From Natrinema zhouii (GTDB taxonomy: Archaea > Halobacteriota > Halobacteria > Halobacteriales > Natrialbaceae): a stretch of DNA of 64,000 nucleotides. Location of the stretch: the NCBI RefSeq assembly GCF_013456555.2, contig NZ_CP059154.1, positions 1,054,001 through 1,118,000 of the forward strand, given 5' to 3'. The notes beneath the pieces were generated by a model. It made no database searches, was not told where the DNA came from, and was given only the letters and a program-made list of their open reading frames with translations. The position numbers were made by a program, and so were the translations under genes. Within the stretch, counting starts at the first letter, position 1; each line of letters begins with the position of its first letter. Shown here piece by piece: positions 42,110 through 51,026 of this stretch.

Positions 42110-43882
42110 TCAGATCGCTTTCAGCGTCTCGTCGTCGGGCTCGTAACACTGGCCGCCCATCAGCGCGTCCTGGATGGCGCTCTCCACGTCATCGGCGGAC
42201 GCGCCGGTGTCGGCGGCGACCGTCTCGATCAGTTCCGTCCGGTCGGCACCGTCGCCGTCGTCGAGTTCGTCCATCGTCTCGACGACGTAGGCCTCGAGGT
42301 CGACGTCGTCGGCCGCTTCGTCGTCCTCGACGGTCCCATCGTCAGATTCGGTACCGTCGGCCTCGGCTTCCTCGTCGGCCGCGGATTCCGAGACGGCGGT
42401 TTCGTCCGGCTCATCCGATTCGTCCGATTCCGCTGCCTCGAGTCCGGATTCAGGCGGTGTGCCGATATCGTCGTCAGACTCGTCGGATTCCGAACCAGCG
42501 GTCTCGCCATCGTCCGACTCGTCCTCGGGTTCGGAAACGTCGATCCCCGCTTCGCCGGGCTCGTCGACTTCGGAGCCAGCGGTAAACTCCGTGCCGAACT
42601 CCTCCTCGAGCTCTTCGCGTTCCGACTCGTCCATCTCGTACATGCCGTCGTCTACGTCGCCGGCGTCGAAATCGCCGAGTTCGTCGTCGGCTTCGTCATC
42701 CGTTTCGTCGGATGCAGCCGCTGCGACGTCGGTAGTCTCGTCGTCGACCTCGCTCGCCGCCTCGTCACTGCTTGCCGTCTCGGCACCGTCCTCGGCCTCG
42801 AGGGCGTCGGCTGCCGTCTCGCCTGCATCGGCCTCGGCATCCGGTTCGTCAGTGTCGTCCGATTCGACGTCCGGTTCGTCGGCACCGTCGAATTCGTCGG
42901 TATCGTCCACCTCGGCATCGGGTTCTGCCTCGGCGTCCTCGGTCTCGAGATCCGCATCGATGTCGGTACTCTCGTGCCCCTCACTCGTCGCCGTTCCCGC
43001 CGCGGAGCCGGAATGGGCGTCGTCGGGGTCGGCTGCAGCCGTACCGCTCCCGTCGGTTGTCGCCGCGACCGGTTCCGTCGCCTCGGGATCGGCTTCGGAT
43101 TCGAGGCTGGCCTCGAGCACGTCGATATCGACGCCGTCGAGGTCGGCGAGCGAGGCGAACGACGCGTCGAACTCGGGGCTCGTCGCGCCGGGTGCGAGAG
43201 CGAGTCCGCTCACCTGATCGCGCTCGCCCGCGACGACTTCGACCGCCTCGAGCGCGCACGCTCGCAGCGCCGCGAGGTACGACGGCGTCGTCCCGTAGTG
43301 CTCCTGCGCGAGCGGAATCCCCGCCGCGAGGCCGGATTCGACGCCGGCCTCGAGCAGCGCGTCGGTCAGTGCTTCGCCGTCCAGTTCGAGATCGGCGGCC
43401 CCAGCGTAGGTGCCGATGCGATCGAGGGTCTGCTCGGCCGCGCTGACAACCCAGCGGTCCCGGGTGTCGGCGTCGACCGTCGCGATGCTCTCCGGCCGGA
43501 TCGAGGTGTAGACCTGGTCCGAATCGTCGGGCTGGAAGGTCCGGGCCTTCCCAGTCACCGCGACGAAAGCGGGGGGTTCGGCCTGTTCGAGGAACGCCAG
43601 TTCATCGGGCTGGTACTGGCCGGCGTAGACGACGAACGCGCCGGTCGGGTCGACGACGCGGGCGCGAACCATCTCGTCGTTGACCGACGTGACCTCGGTG
43701 AGCGTTCCGACTGCGAAGACGCGGTTGAGTCGCGCGCCGGTCGGCGTGATCACGTAGTTCGGCGCGCGTTCCTCGTCGCTCTCCGCGTAGGAGAACGAGG
43801 CGTCGTCGTACTCGGCCGCGAAGAGCCGGTAGGCGAGTTCTCGCCCCGGAATCTCGTCGTCGCCGTTGCCATTCGCGCTCAT
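42110..43882 (-). CDS. rpap: RPA-associated protein (COG3390) with long acidic insert
   Basis: 590 aa. The N-terminal region contains the OB-like domain typical of RPAP (REVAYRLFAAEYDDASFSYA-like, PNYVITPTGARLNRVFAVGT, VRARVVDPTGAFVVYAGQYQ). Residues about 250-540 are an unbroken Asp/Glu/Ser-rich tract with short repeats. A C-terminal domain, DGADRTELIETVAADTGASA, ends near QCYEPDDETL. Its start overlaps the rpa stop by 4 nt. RPAPs act with RPA in haloarchaeal DNA repair; the tract is likely a flexible tether. Confidence 0.88.
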   Translation of the reverse strand: MSANGNGDDEIPGRELAYRLFAAEYDDASFSYAESDEERAPNYVITPTGARLNRVFAVGTLTEVTSVNDEMVRARVVDPTGAFVVYAGQYQPDELAFLEQAEPPAFVAVTGKARTFQPDDSDQVYTSIRPESIATVDADTRDRWVVSAAEQTLDRIGTYAGAADLELDGEALTDALLEAGVESGLAAGIPLAQEHYGTTPSYLAALRACALEAVEVVAGERDQVSGLALAPGATSPEFDASFASLADLDGVDIDVLEASLESEADPEATEPVAATTDGSGTAAADPDDAHSGSAAGTATSEGHESTDIDADLETEDAEAEPDAEVDDTDEFDGADEPDVESDDTDEPDAEADAGETAADALEAEDGAETASSDEAASEVDDETTDVAAAASDETDDEADDELGDFDAGDVDDGMYEMDESEREELEEEFGTEFTAGSEVDEPGEAGIDVSEPEDESDDGETAGSESDESDDDIGTPPESGLEAAESDESDEPDETAVSESAADEEAEADGTESDDGTVEDDEAADDVDLEAYVVETMDELDDGDGADRTELIETVAADTGASADDVESAIQDALMGGQCYEPDDETLKAI

Positions 43883-45153
43883 GCGTCCACCTCCTCGAGG
43901 AAGGTCGTCGCACGGGCGGCCGGATCGTCGTCGCTCTCCTCGAAGAGTTCGGCGTCCAGATTCGCGCCGTACTCGTCGACCGAGAGGTGTCCCCGGACGC
44001 AGTACTCGCGGCCGACGATGCGCTCGCGGATCCGATCCGCGACGACCTCCTGGTCCATCGCTTCGCGGGCCTGCTCGAGGGCGTCATCGAGAGTGCCGTC
44101 GTAGACTCGCTCGGTGAGTTCGTCGTCGAGGACGACGGTGACGGTACCGGTACCGTCGTCGAGGATCGCCTTGACGCGCAGGTCGTCGATCCCGTCGACG
44201 TCGCCGTGGGTTCTGCACTGCCCTTTCTGGATAACCCGATAACACTCCGGACAGCGCTGAATGAGTCCGGAGCCGTCACGGACCGCGAGCAGGTTCCCCA
44301 CGACTTCGACGTCGTAGATGCCGCCGGTGCCGACGGCGTCGCCGACGTCCATCGTCGACGTGTTGGTTCCGACATCGACCTCGCGGTCGAGTTCGGTGAC
44401 TCGCGAGAACTCGGAGACGTTGATCTCGGGAACCCCGCGGAACTCCTGTACGTAGGCGTTCTCGATGCGGACCGTTCCGCCGTCTTCGATTTCGGGGGCC
44501 GGATCCCAGTTCGTAAAGGGGAGCCGGCCGCTCTCGTCGCCGAAGACGCCGCTCAGGATGTCGGTCTCGCCGTCGCGGCCGTCGATCGTCTTTCGTTCAC
44601 ACTCGAGGACGCTGACCTCGATGGTGACCGCGCGGTCACCGGTCCGCAGTTCGGCTAGTTGCGCGTCGCCGCCGATCTCGTAGGGTACCTCAAGGGATTC
44701 CTCCTCGAAAGAGAGCGAGGTGCTCTCGCCGAGGTTGAGTTCGGGTTCGCCGTCCCACTCGCGGACGCCCGCGTTGCCCGCGGTGATCGTGTCGCCGGGC
44801 TCGAGGCCGAAGTCCTCCCACGCGGTGTAGTCGATGACGCCGGTGTCGTCGGCCAGTCGGCCTTCGACGATGACGTGATCGGAGCCCTGATAGCGGATCG
44901 ACCGCTCGCCCGCGGTCAGGACGACGCCGGTGACGGTGACGTTGCCGTCGTCGGGCGTTATTTCGGCGATATCCTTGGCTGACGGTGTCCCGCTACCGCC
45001 GCTGGACCCGCCGCCGTACTTTCGCCGGAGGCTCTGTTTCGCCTCGTCGACCGGGACGCTGTACTCCACCAGGTTCTGCAGGTCGTCTATGACCTCCTCT
45101 TTGTCAACACCGAGGTCGGAGGCGAGATCCTCGGCATGATCGTCGAGTTCCAT
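43879..45153 (-). CDS. rpa: Replication protein A (single-stranded DNA-binding, three OB folds)
   Basis: 424 aa. Three OB-fold segments can be traced: NVTVTGVVLTAGERSIRYQG (about 65-165), LAELRTGDRAVTIEVSVLEC (about 185-280) and GTGGIYDVEVVGNLLAVRDG (about 295-400). The last encloses a zinc finger with CPEC and C..H ligands (RCPECYRVIQKGQCRTHG). It binds ssDNA in replication and repair. ATG 45153 gives MELDDHAEDLASDLGVDKEE; the in-frame codon before it is GTG. It begins the rpa-rpap-rpe operon. Repeat copy D lies upstream. Confidence 0.93.
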   Translation of the reverse strand: MELDDHAEDLASDLGVDKEEVIDDLQNLVEYSVPVDEAKQSLRRKYGGGSSGGSGTPSAKDIAEITPDDGNVTVTGVVLTAGERSIRYQGSDHVIVEGRLADDTGVIDYTAWEDFGLEPGDTITAGNAGVREWDGEPELNLGESTSLSFEEESLEVPYEIGGDAQLAELRTGDRAVTIEVSVLECERKTIDGRDGETDILSGVFGDESGRLPFTNWDPAPEIEDGGTVRIENAYVQEFRGVPEINVSEFSRVTELDREVDVGTNTSTMDVGDAVGTGGIYDVEVVGNLLAVRDGSGLIQRCPECYRVIQKGQCRTHGDVDGIDDLRVKAILDDGTGTVTVVLDDELTERVYDGTLDDALEQAREAMDQEVVADRIRERIVGREYCVRGHLSVDEYGANLDAELFEESDDDPAARATTFLEEVDA

Positions 45154-45251
45154 CACTTGCCTTTCGAGTCGGGGCGTAAAAAGCGTTCCCGGAGGAGGGT
45201 GAAAGTGAATCCGCCGGATAACAGATCAGACTATTGGTCATCAATAGCGAA

Positions 45252-45449
45252 GTCATCCACCCGGCATGCGGTGGCGCGCGCTGTGCCGCGGTGAATGCCA
45301 ATGAACCGCGGCGCGAAGCTGTGCGAGGGATGAGCGAGGGAAGCATGACCGAGCGAATCGGTTGGGGAGGGCGTGGCGATCCCCTGTTGCCACGGTAGCA
45401 GGACACTTCTCTTCTCATGTATCCCATCAGAATCCACTGCTTCATTCAC
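45252..45449 (-). repeat. Dispersed structured repeat, copy D
   Basis: A 198-bp minus-strand copy between phoU and rpa. Hairpin CGTGGC/GCCACG at 45372-45377 and 45389-45394, with one loop change (GAATC to GGATC on the element strand). The second hairpin, GCCGCGG/CCGCGGC, has a loop TTCATTGGCATTCA, different from copy B. Ends are GTGAATGAAGCAGTGG at the 5' side and CCGCATGCCGGGTGG at the 3' side. Confidence 0.85.
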
Positions 45450-45487
45450 CGTTCACTGAGATGATTGTACGCAGTGTGATCGTCTTC

Positions 45488-46483
45488 TCAGGGTCTCGGT
45501 GCGGCCTTCTGCAGCGCCGTCTCGGCGATATTGCCGCCGTAATCGGCGCTCCGTGACAGCGAGTCGACGATCAACCCCAGCGACTGGGCCTGGACCGGGT
45601 CGAGATCCCGGAGCATATCGTCGATCTGGCGGGTGTGCTCGTCGATCTCGAGGACGGCCTCACGGGCGTCGTGGCCGAGTCGGTTCGCCTCCTCCGTTTC
45701 GTCGGCGAACAGCGCGTCCATCGACTTCTCGAGGACGGTGGAAGCGTCCGTGTGCAGTTCCCCGAGCGCCTCGGCGACCGGGTCGGGGATCTCGCCAAGT
45801 TTGAGCGCGATGTTACTGATTTTGGCGGCGTGGTCAGCGACGCGCTCGAGCTGGCGGGCGCTCGAGTGAAAGTCGAAACAGTCCTCGCGCGGGACGCCGA
45901 GTTCCTCGGCCGCCCGCGGGGAGCGAAGCGTCGCGCGGAAGATCCGCGAGACGACGAGCCAGAGCCGGTCGACGTCGTCGTCGCGCTCGATCACGTCGTG
46001 GGCGATGTCGTCGTCGTCCTCGATCAGCGCTCGGACGGCATCCTCGAGCATCGATTGGGCGATCAGGCGCATCCGCGTGACGGCGTTGACGATCGACAGC
46101 TCCGAGGAATCGAGGAGGTCCTGAATGACCACGCTATCGTTCGTTTCCTCGAGCACTTCGACACCGACCAGCCCCTGCGTGGCGCTGCGGATCGCGCGAC
46201 GCTGGTCAGTCGTAATGCGCCCCGCCTCGAGCCTGATGATATCGAAGCCGCTGACGTACATCGTCATGACAGCGCGGGTCAGGCGCTCGCCTTCGATGTT
46301 CGAGATGTCGAGGGTCCCCTCCTGGCGCTCCGTTTCGCTCTGGGGCGTCAGCAACAGCGCGCTGTCTTCGGGATAGAATTCGACGGTCGTGCCGGCGCTG
46401 ACGCCGTTCTCGGTCGCCCACGTTTTCGGCAGCGAGACGGTGTACGTCGACCCGCCCGTCACCTGGACCTTGCGCGTCTCCAT
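45488..46483 (-). CDS. phoU: AbrB-PhoU phosphate regulator
   Basis: 331 aa. An N-terminal SpoVT-AbrB DNA-binding domain (METRKVQVTGGSTYTVSLPK, residues 1-45) is followed by two PhoU helical domains (RMRLIAQSMLEDAVRALIED; DCFDFHSSARQLERVADHAA; LRDLDPVQAQSLGLIVDSLS). Such fusions are archaeal regulators of phosphate uptake, sensing through PhoU. Start ATG 46483 is chosen because METRKVQVTGG is the AbrB N-terminus. No pst genes are in the window, so its targets lie elsewhere. Confidence 0.9.
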   Translation of the reverse strand: METRKVQVTGGSTYTVSLPKTWATENGVSAGTTVEFYPEDSALLLTPQSETERQEGTLDISNIEGERLTRAVMTMYVSGFDIIRLEAGRITTDQRRAIRSATQGLVGVEVLEETNDSVVIQDLLDSSELSIVNAVTRMRLIAQSMLEDAVRALIEDDDDIAHDVIERDDDVDRLWLVVSRIFRATLRSPRAAEELGVPREDCFDFHSSARQLERVADHAAKISNIALKLGEIPDPVAEALGELHTDASTVLEKSMDALFADETEEANRLGHDAREAVLEIDEHTRQIDDMLRDLDPVQAQSLGLIVDSLSRSADYGGNIAETALQKAAPRP

Positions 46484-46759
46484 GTCCCCGGATTCAGACC
46501 GCCCGAATATAAATATGGGCAAATCTATAGAGAACCGTCGGCGTACCAGCAATACCTGACACGGCCGGCTGTTATCACGGTCCTGCCCGAGGTATTTGCC
46601 GAATAGAACGATGACAGTTGGTGAGACTCGACATCTATATAGGCGCTCTCGAGTCGGACTCCGTGTTGCGCCGTTGGTCTCACCGATGATCCCTGACGAC
46701 GATCAGCGCTTCCGTACGAAAGCCTCGCCCTCTTCCGCGTTCCAGCGCAATCTTCGTTC

Positions 46760-47122
46760 ATGATTGGCGCCTACACGATCGGCAAGAAAGCGGTCACGTT
46801 CGGCTACAAACGCTACGGCGTTCCGGGAGCGATCGCCTCCGGCGGCGCGGCACTGGCGGGCTATCTGATCGTCCGACGAGCGCTGAAATCGTCGACGAAC
46901 GGCGGGAACGTTGACTCGGCGATCGACGCCGGAGAGATCAAGTCCGCGGTCGAAGAGAAGGGCTTGAGCGCGGTGACCGATACGGGGACCCTCGAGCAAG
47001 CGATCAACGAGGAGGAAGTCGGCTCCACCTTCGACATGGACGACGTGCAGTCGTCGGCCGAGGAAGAGACCGACGAGTTCGCCGATAGCACGGGAGACGG
47101 TGACTCGAGCGCCGAGAGCTGA
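46760..47122 (+). CDS. Small single-pass membrane protein with acidic tail
   Basis: 120 aa. Residues about 20-42 form a membrane segment (GVPGAIASGGAALAGYLIV) after a basic N-terminus (IGKKAVTFGYKRYG). The remainder is acidic, with helices such as IDAGEIKSAVEEKGLSAV. Unknown function. Its topology (basic side in) suggests an acidic domain facing out. CA-rich 21-bp repeats lie shortly after its stop. Confidence 0.6.
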   Translation: MIGAYTIGKKAVTFGYKRYGVPGAIASGGAALAGYLIVRRALKSSTNGGNVDSAIDAGEIKSAVEEKGLSAVTDTGTLEQAINEEEVGSTFDMDDVQSSAEEETDEFADSTGDGDSSAES

Positions 47123-47160
47123 ATCGGGAACTCGCTCACTCGTCACGAGACGGGTGTCAG

Positions 47161-47202
47161 CCACCAACCACCAGCAGCCAGCCACCAACCACCAGCAGCC
47201 AC
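47161..47202 (+). repeat. 21-bp direct repeat, two units
   Basis: CCACCAACCACCAGCAGCCA is repeated at 47161 and 47182, one base short of identical, in the 165-bp gap between the single-pass membrane protein and the large acidic protein. It is C/A rich on the plus strand and has no coding potential. Confidence 0.75.
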
Positions 47203-47287
47203 CACCGACCAGACACGTTTCCTACCGTCACCGCGTTCTCACTACTCGATAGATCGCCTGCGACGGATCGAAACAGCCAACTCGAAC

Positions 47288-48370
47288 ATGAGCAAGCGAG
47301 ATCCCACCACCGAAACCGGCGACAGTTCCACGACCGAATCCGAGCACAGCGAATCGAAATTCAGCCGCGAGTCCGTCTCGAGGGCGCTCCAGTCCGTCCG
47401 AGGGGGCATCGAATCGGGCCTCCCGGCGGGTATCGGCGGCGGGGTGAGTCTCCTCCGGGGCGTCCGAGCGCTCCGCCGGGGCGAGCGCGAGCACGGCGTC
47501 GGCCAACTCGTCCTGAGTGGCGTGCTCCTCGCGGTCGCGATCGCCCAGCGACGGTCGGACGAGAGACGCGGCGCGCGGAGCGACATCGATCAGACGGACG
47601 TCGTCAGCACCGGACCCGAGATCGACGACCTCGAGGAACGAGACGCCGGCGGCGGCCGGCACACCGGAGACGAGGCCCAGCGCGTCGCCGGGACTTCCAT
47701 CGATATCGAGGACGTCGACTCGAGTCCCGACCCCGAGAGCGACGTGGACGCGGCCGAGATCGACCAGACGGACGTCGTCGAGACCGGCACCGACGAGGAG
47801 CGACTCGCCGACGTGGCGACCGAGTCCGCTGAGTCCGACAGCGAGACTGGTGATCTCGAGAGCGAGTCCGACGGTCCCGAAAGCGAGTCCGCTACCGCTG
47901 AGAGCGAATCGGAGAGTCCCGATAGCGCCGAGAGCGAATCCGACAGGTCCGTCAGCGCCGAAATCGAGTCAACCGAATCGTACGAGCGCCTTGGTGCAGC
48001 GGCGTTCGACGAACACAGCAGCGAACTTCCGGTCCCACAGCGCGCGTTCGATCAGAATATTCTATCGCTCAGTTCCGAAGCGTTCTGGGGGATTCGCGAG
48101 GACGACGCCGTCTTCGTCTCACAGGAGTTCGATCCGATTCAGGACGCTGACGGGATCCGCTACGTCGCGAGCACCGAGATCGACGGCGAGCGAACCCTGA
48201 CGATCCCCGACACCGTACTGAATCACTGGGATTCCGTCGCGGGCGGGGGGATGGCCGTCGCCGGTGGCGACGAGATCGTGTTCGTCACCGCGGACTCGCT
48301 ACAGGCTGACAGTCAGATACGCGTCGTCCCCGAGCAGTGGGTCGACGATGTGCTCGAGGACAACGAGTAG
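47288..48370 (+). CDS. Large acidic haloarchaeal protein with duplicated DQTDVV motif
   Basis: 360 aa. A Gly-rich, possibly membrane-inserted patch (residues about 38-75: IESGLPAGIGGGVSLLRGVRA, VLSGVLLAVAIAQRR) is followed by IDQTDVVSTGPEIDDLEERD, which is repeated as IDQTDVVETGTDEERLADV near residue 160. A Ser/Glu-rich tract occupies about 175-235. The C-terminal 120 residues look like a folded domain (AFWGIREDDAVFVSQEFDPI; TLTIPDTVLNHWDSVAGGG). Not recognised. Confidence 0.6.
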   Translation: MSKRDPTTETGDSSTTESEHSESKFSRESVSRALQSVRGGIESGLPAGIGGGVSLLRGVRALRRGEREHGVGQLVLSGVLLAVAIAQRRSDERRGARSDIDQTDVVSTGPEIDDLEERDAGGGRHTGDEAQRVAGTSIDIEDVDSSPDPESDVDAAEIDQTDVVETGTDEERLADVATESAESDSETGDLESESDGPESESATAESESESPDSAESESDRSVSAEIESTESYERLGAAAFDEHSSELPVPQRAFDQNILSLSSEAFWGIREDDAVFVSQEFDPIQDADGIRYVASTEIDGERTLTIPDTVLNHWDSVAGGGMAVAGGDEIVFVTADSLQADSQIRVVPEQWVDDVLEDNE

Positions 48371-48402
48371 CGACGGGCGAGGGAACGACGGAACGAACTG
48401 AT

Positions 48403-49086
48403 TTATTTCTCGTTTCGGACGCGCTCGAGCACCGCGAGCGTCCCGTCCGCGTGCAGGCCGTCGAGCACCTCGTCGGCGGCCGCCTTCGCCATCTCATCGG
48501 CGTTGCTGACGGCGAAGCTCCGGCCGACCGCCTCGAACGTCGAGACGTCGTTGATCGAGTCGCCGACGGCGACGCAGTCCGCGAGGTCGATACCGACGTG
48601 ATCGGCGATCCGCTCGAGTCCCTCGCCCTTGTTCGGATCGGTGTCCTTGACGTGGTAGGCGTAGCCGGTGTCGATCACCTCGAGTCCGTGTTTCGCGGCG
48701 ATCTCGCGCAAGGGTTCGATCGGCTGCTCTAAGTTGACGGCGATCTCGGTTTCCCGCCAGCGGTTGACGGTGTCTTCCGTACCCCAGCCGAGGTCGTAGC
48801 CGGCGGCCCGGTACTCCTCGGCGACGGCCCGGGCGGCCTCGCGGTCGGCGGTGAAGTAAACGTCGTCGCCGGTGTAGACGACGCCGCCGTTTTCGGCGAC
48901 GACGAGCTCGGGGATGCCGACGAAGTGACAGAGCGCGACGGGGTAGGGGAAGGCCTTCCCGGTCGCGATCACGACGGGCGCGTCCCACTCGCGGAGCGGA
49001 TCGAAGACGCGCGGATCGATCCCCCAGCCTTCGGGACGGGTCAGGGTGCCGTCGATGTCGAGGACGAGCGGCGGATCGGCGGTCAT
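48403..49086 (-). CDS. pgp: Phosphoglycolate phosphatase (archaeal HAD type)
   Basis: 227 aa. A Cof-like HAD phosphatase: motif I LVLDIDGTLTRPEG, VIATGKAFPYP, motif III/IV KDTDPNKGEGLERIADHV and VAVGDSINDVSTFEAVG. The archaeal enzyme dephosphorylates 2-phosphoglycolate, and the family assignment is strong although related Cof phosphatases look similar. Start ATG 49086. It is convergent with the large acidic protein gene. Confidence 0.87.
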   Translation of the reverse strand: MTADPPLVLDIDGTLTRPEGWGIDPRVFDPLREWDAPVVIATGKAFPYPVALCHFVGIPELVVAENGGVVYTGDDVYFTADREAARAVAEEYRAAGYDLGWGTEDTVNRWRETEIAVNLEQPIEPLREIAAKHGLEVIDTGYAYHVKDTDPNKGEGLERIADHVGIDLADCVAVGDSINDVSTFEAVGRSFAVSNADEMAKAAADEVLDGLHADGTLAVLERVRNEK

Positions 49087-49363
49087 GTGCGTCACTCGAG
49101 GGCTGCGCGCCCTAAAAGAGTCGGTTCGGGCGTGCTCGAGACTGACGGACCATCAGTGACGCCCTCGGCCACCCGATTGGGAATTCGTTCTGCAGGCCCT
49201 GCCGAAATCCGTTTCTACGGACTGTTTCTTCGCGGAACACGCGTTCACTACACGGACGTACTGACCGATAACAGGAATCGATAGTCGATAGTGAAGGTCT
49301 GGAATCCCGTCCAGTAGCTACCTCACCGAATCTCTTATATCGAGTTACCCAATTCATCACACC

Positions 49364-49804
49364 ATGGGAAGTGGGTCATCAGAGGCAGTGATACTCCTGG
49401 TAGAAGACAATCCCGGGGACGTTCGTCTCATTGAAGAAGCCTTCTCGGACGGCAACATCGAAAACACGCTCAACGCCGTCACTGATGGCCAGTCAGCACT
49501 CGACTTCATCTATCAACGTGGAGAGTACGAGGACGCTCCCCGACCGGACATCGTATTACTCGATCTAAATCTGCCGAAAGTGGACGGTGAAGACGTTCTA
49601 CACGAAATCAAACACCACCCCGAGTTGGATCACGTCCCGGTGGTCATCCTGACTGGAATGAAAGAAGACCTGATCGAGTCCCGTGACCTCGATCACGATG
49701 CGGACGAAGACGCAGTCCTCAAAAAGCCAGTTGACCCCGGCGAGTTCGTTGAGGTAATCCGGTCGTTCGAGAAGTTCCGATTAGCAGTTATGCGAGAAGA
49801 GTGA
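49364..49804 (+). CDS. Stand-alone response regulator (receiver domain)
   Basis: 146 aa. A CheY/Rcp1-like receiver: acidic pair in LLVEDNPGDVRLIEEAF, phosphoacceptor Asp in IVLLDLNLPKVDGEDVL, Thr in VPVVILTGMK and the Lys in AVLKKPVDPGEFVEV. No output domain. TTATAT (49335-49340) lies 24 nt before the ATG, suggesting a leaderless transcript. The partner histidine kinase is not in the window. Confidence 0.88.
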   Translation: MGSGSSEAVILLVEDNPGDVRLIEEAFSDGNIENTLNAVTDGQSALDFIYQRGEYEDAPRPDIVLLDLNLPKVDGEDVLHEIKHHPELDHVPVVILTGMKEDLIESRDLDHDADEDAVLKKPVDPGEFVEVIRSFEKFRLAVMREE

Positions 49805-49949
49805 TTGAGACAGCTTTCACGATAACTCCTTTCCCTATACTTGCCGCTCAGGGGACAATCGTCGCTCTCGTTGCGTTTCAAGAGTGCCGTAAACCGAAAT
49901 CTCCACCAGTCGATCGGAGAGACGGAGCGCAGTTGGAGTCCGAATTCCG

Positions 49950-51023
49950 TTAGAGCCCGAGGTAGCCCGCGTTGGGGAGCACCCCGAGCAGATAGAGAAT
50001 TCCCAAGACGAACATGAACGCCGCGATCGCCATCGCCGGCGGGTCGACGTGCGTCCCGGAGTGCGAGTAGAACACCCGCTGGCTCACCTCACCGATGAGG
50101 CCGGAGATCGCGCCGAACGCACCGGCGACGAGCAGCACTATCGGGTCGCTCCCGACGGTCGACGCTGCAATCACCGCACCCGTCGAACCCAACAGCGTGA
50201 TGTGGTGGGTGACGGGGATCTTCTCGACGCCGAGATTGAGAAACAGCAGACTCATCGCGGAAATCGCATACCCGAGGAAGATGCTCCCGGTCTCGAGCCA
50301 GATGAAGCCGCCGAGGATCCCGCCGACGATGCCGATGGCGGTGACGCCCGCCCACTCGTACTGGTGTGGCAGCCAGGGTTCGGTCGCCAGCCGATTGGCC
50401 TCAGTGCCGCCGTCGGCTGCCACGCGTTTCTCCTCGCGCTCGAAGGGGGACATGTCGAGAATGCCCGAGCCGCCGACCCTGCCGACGAGCGGGTAGCCGA
50501 AGGCGAGCCGCGCCAGGAACGCCGTCGCCACGACCGAGAGCGCGATGTTGTCCGTCGGGAAGCCGAGCCCGTTCATCACCTGCGTGATGAACATCCCGAG
50601 GACGCCGAAGATCGCACCGACCGCGAGGATGTCGGGCTTGGTCCCGAACGCGTACAGAATGTTCTTCCCGAAGTGGTAGTCCCAGTCGTCGGGCTCCATC
50701 TCGGGGTACTTCCGGCCGGCGTACGCCGTCGCGGCCACACCGCCGGCGAAGGCGATGTGGGGACCGGTGACCGCGCCAAAGCCGATCGTCCCGGTGATGC
50801 CGGTCGCGATGTCGCCGGCGCCGACGGCCTCGAGTCCGCCGAACTCACCCTCGAGGACGGCCAGCCCCTCGCCGAGGAAGACGACGAACCCCGTGAAGAC
50901 AAACGAGGGAAGCGCTCCGAGCGCCGCGCCGAACGCGCCGCCGGCGAGGGCGGCGATAAGCAAGACGGCGAACGCCTCGAACTCCATCCCGATGACGGGG
51001 ACCTGCAGAAGTACCTGAAACAT
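49950..51023 (-). CDS. Polytopic membrane protein in the glycerol operon (GlpX-like)
   Basis: A 357-aa hydrophobic protein with about ten membrane segments: FAVLLIAALAGGAFGAALGA, PSFVFTGFVVFLGEG, VAATAYAGRKYPEMEPDDWD (soluble turn), ILAVGAIFGVLGMFITQVM and GLIGEVSQRVFYSHSG. The start is 3 nt after the glpK stop, so it is part of a glpK operon. In Haloferax a membrane protein called GlpX follows glpK and was suggested as the glycerol facilitator; I place this protein there by context and recall, not by a tested similarity. Confidence 0.72.
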   Translation of the reverse strand: MFQVLLQVPVIGMEFEAFAVLLIAALAGGAFGAALGALPSFVFTGFVVFLGEGLAVLEGEFGGLEAVGAGDIATGITGTIGFGAVTGPHIAFAGGVAATAYAGRKYPEMEPDDWDYHFGKNILYAFGTKPDILAVGAIFGVLGMFITQVMNGLGFPTDNIALSVVATAFLARLAFGYPLVGRVGGSGILDMSPFEREEKRVAADGGTEANRLATEPWLPHQYEWAGVTAIGIVGGILGGFIWLETGSIFLGYAISAMSLLFLNLGVEKIPVTHHITLLGSTGAVIAASTVGSDPIVLLVAGAFGAISGLIGEVSQRVFYSHSGTHVDPPAMAIAAFMFVLGILYLLGVLPNAGYLGL

Positions 51024-51026
51024 GGA

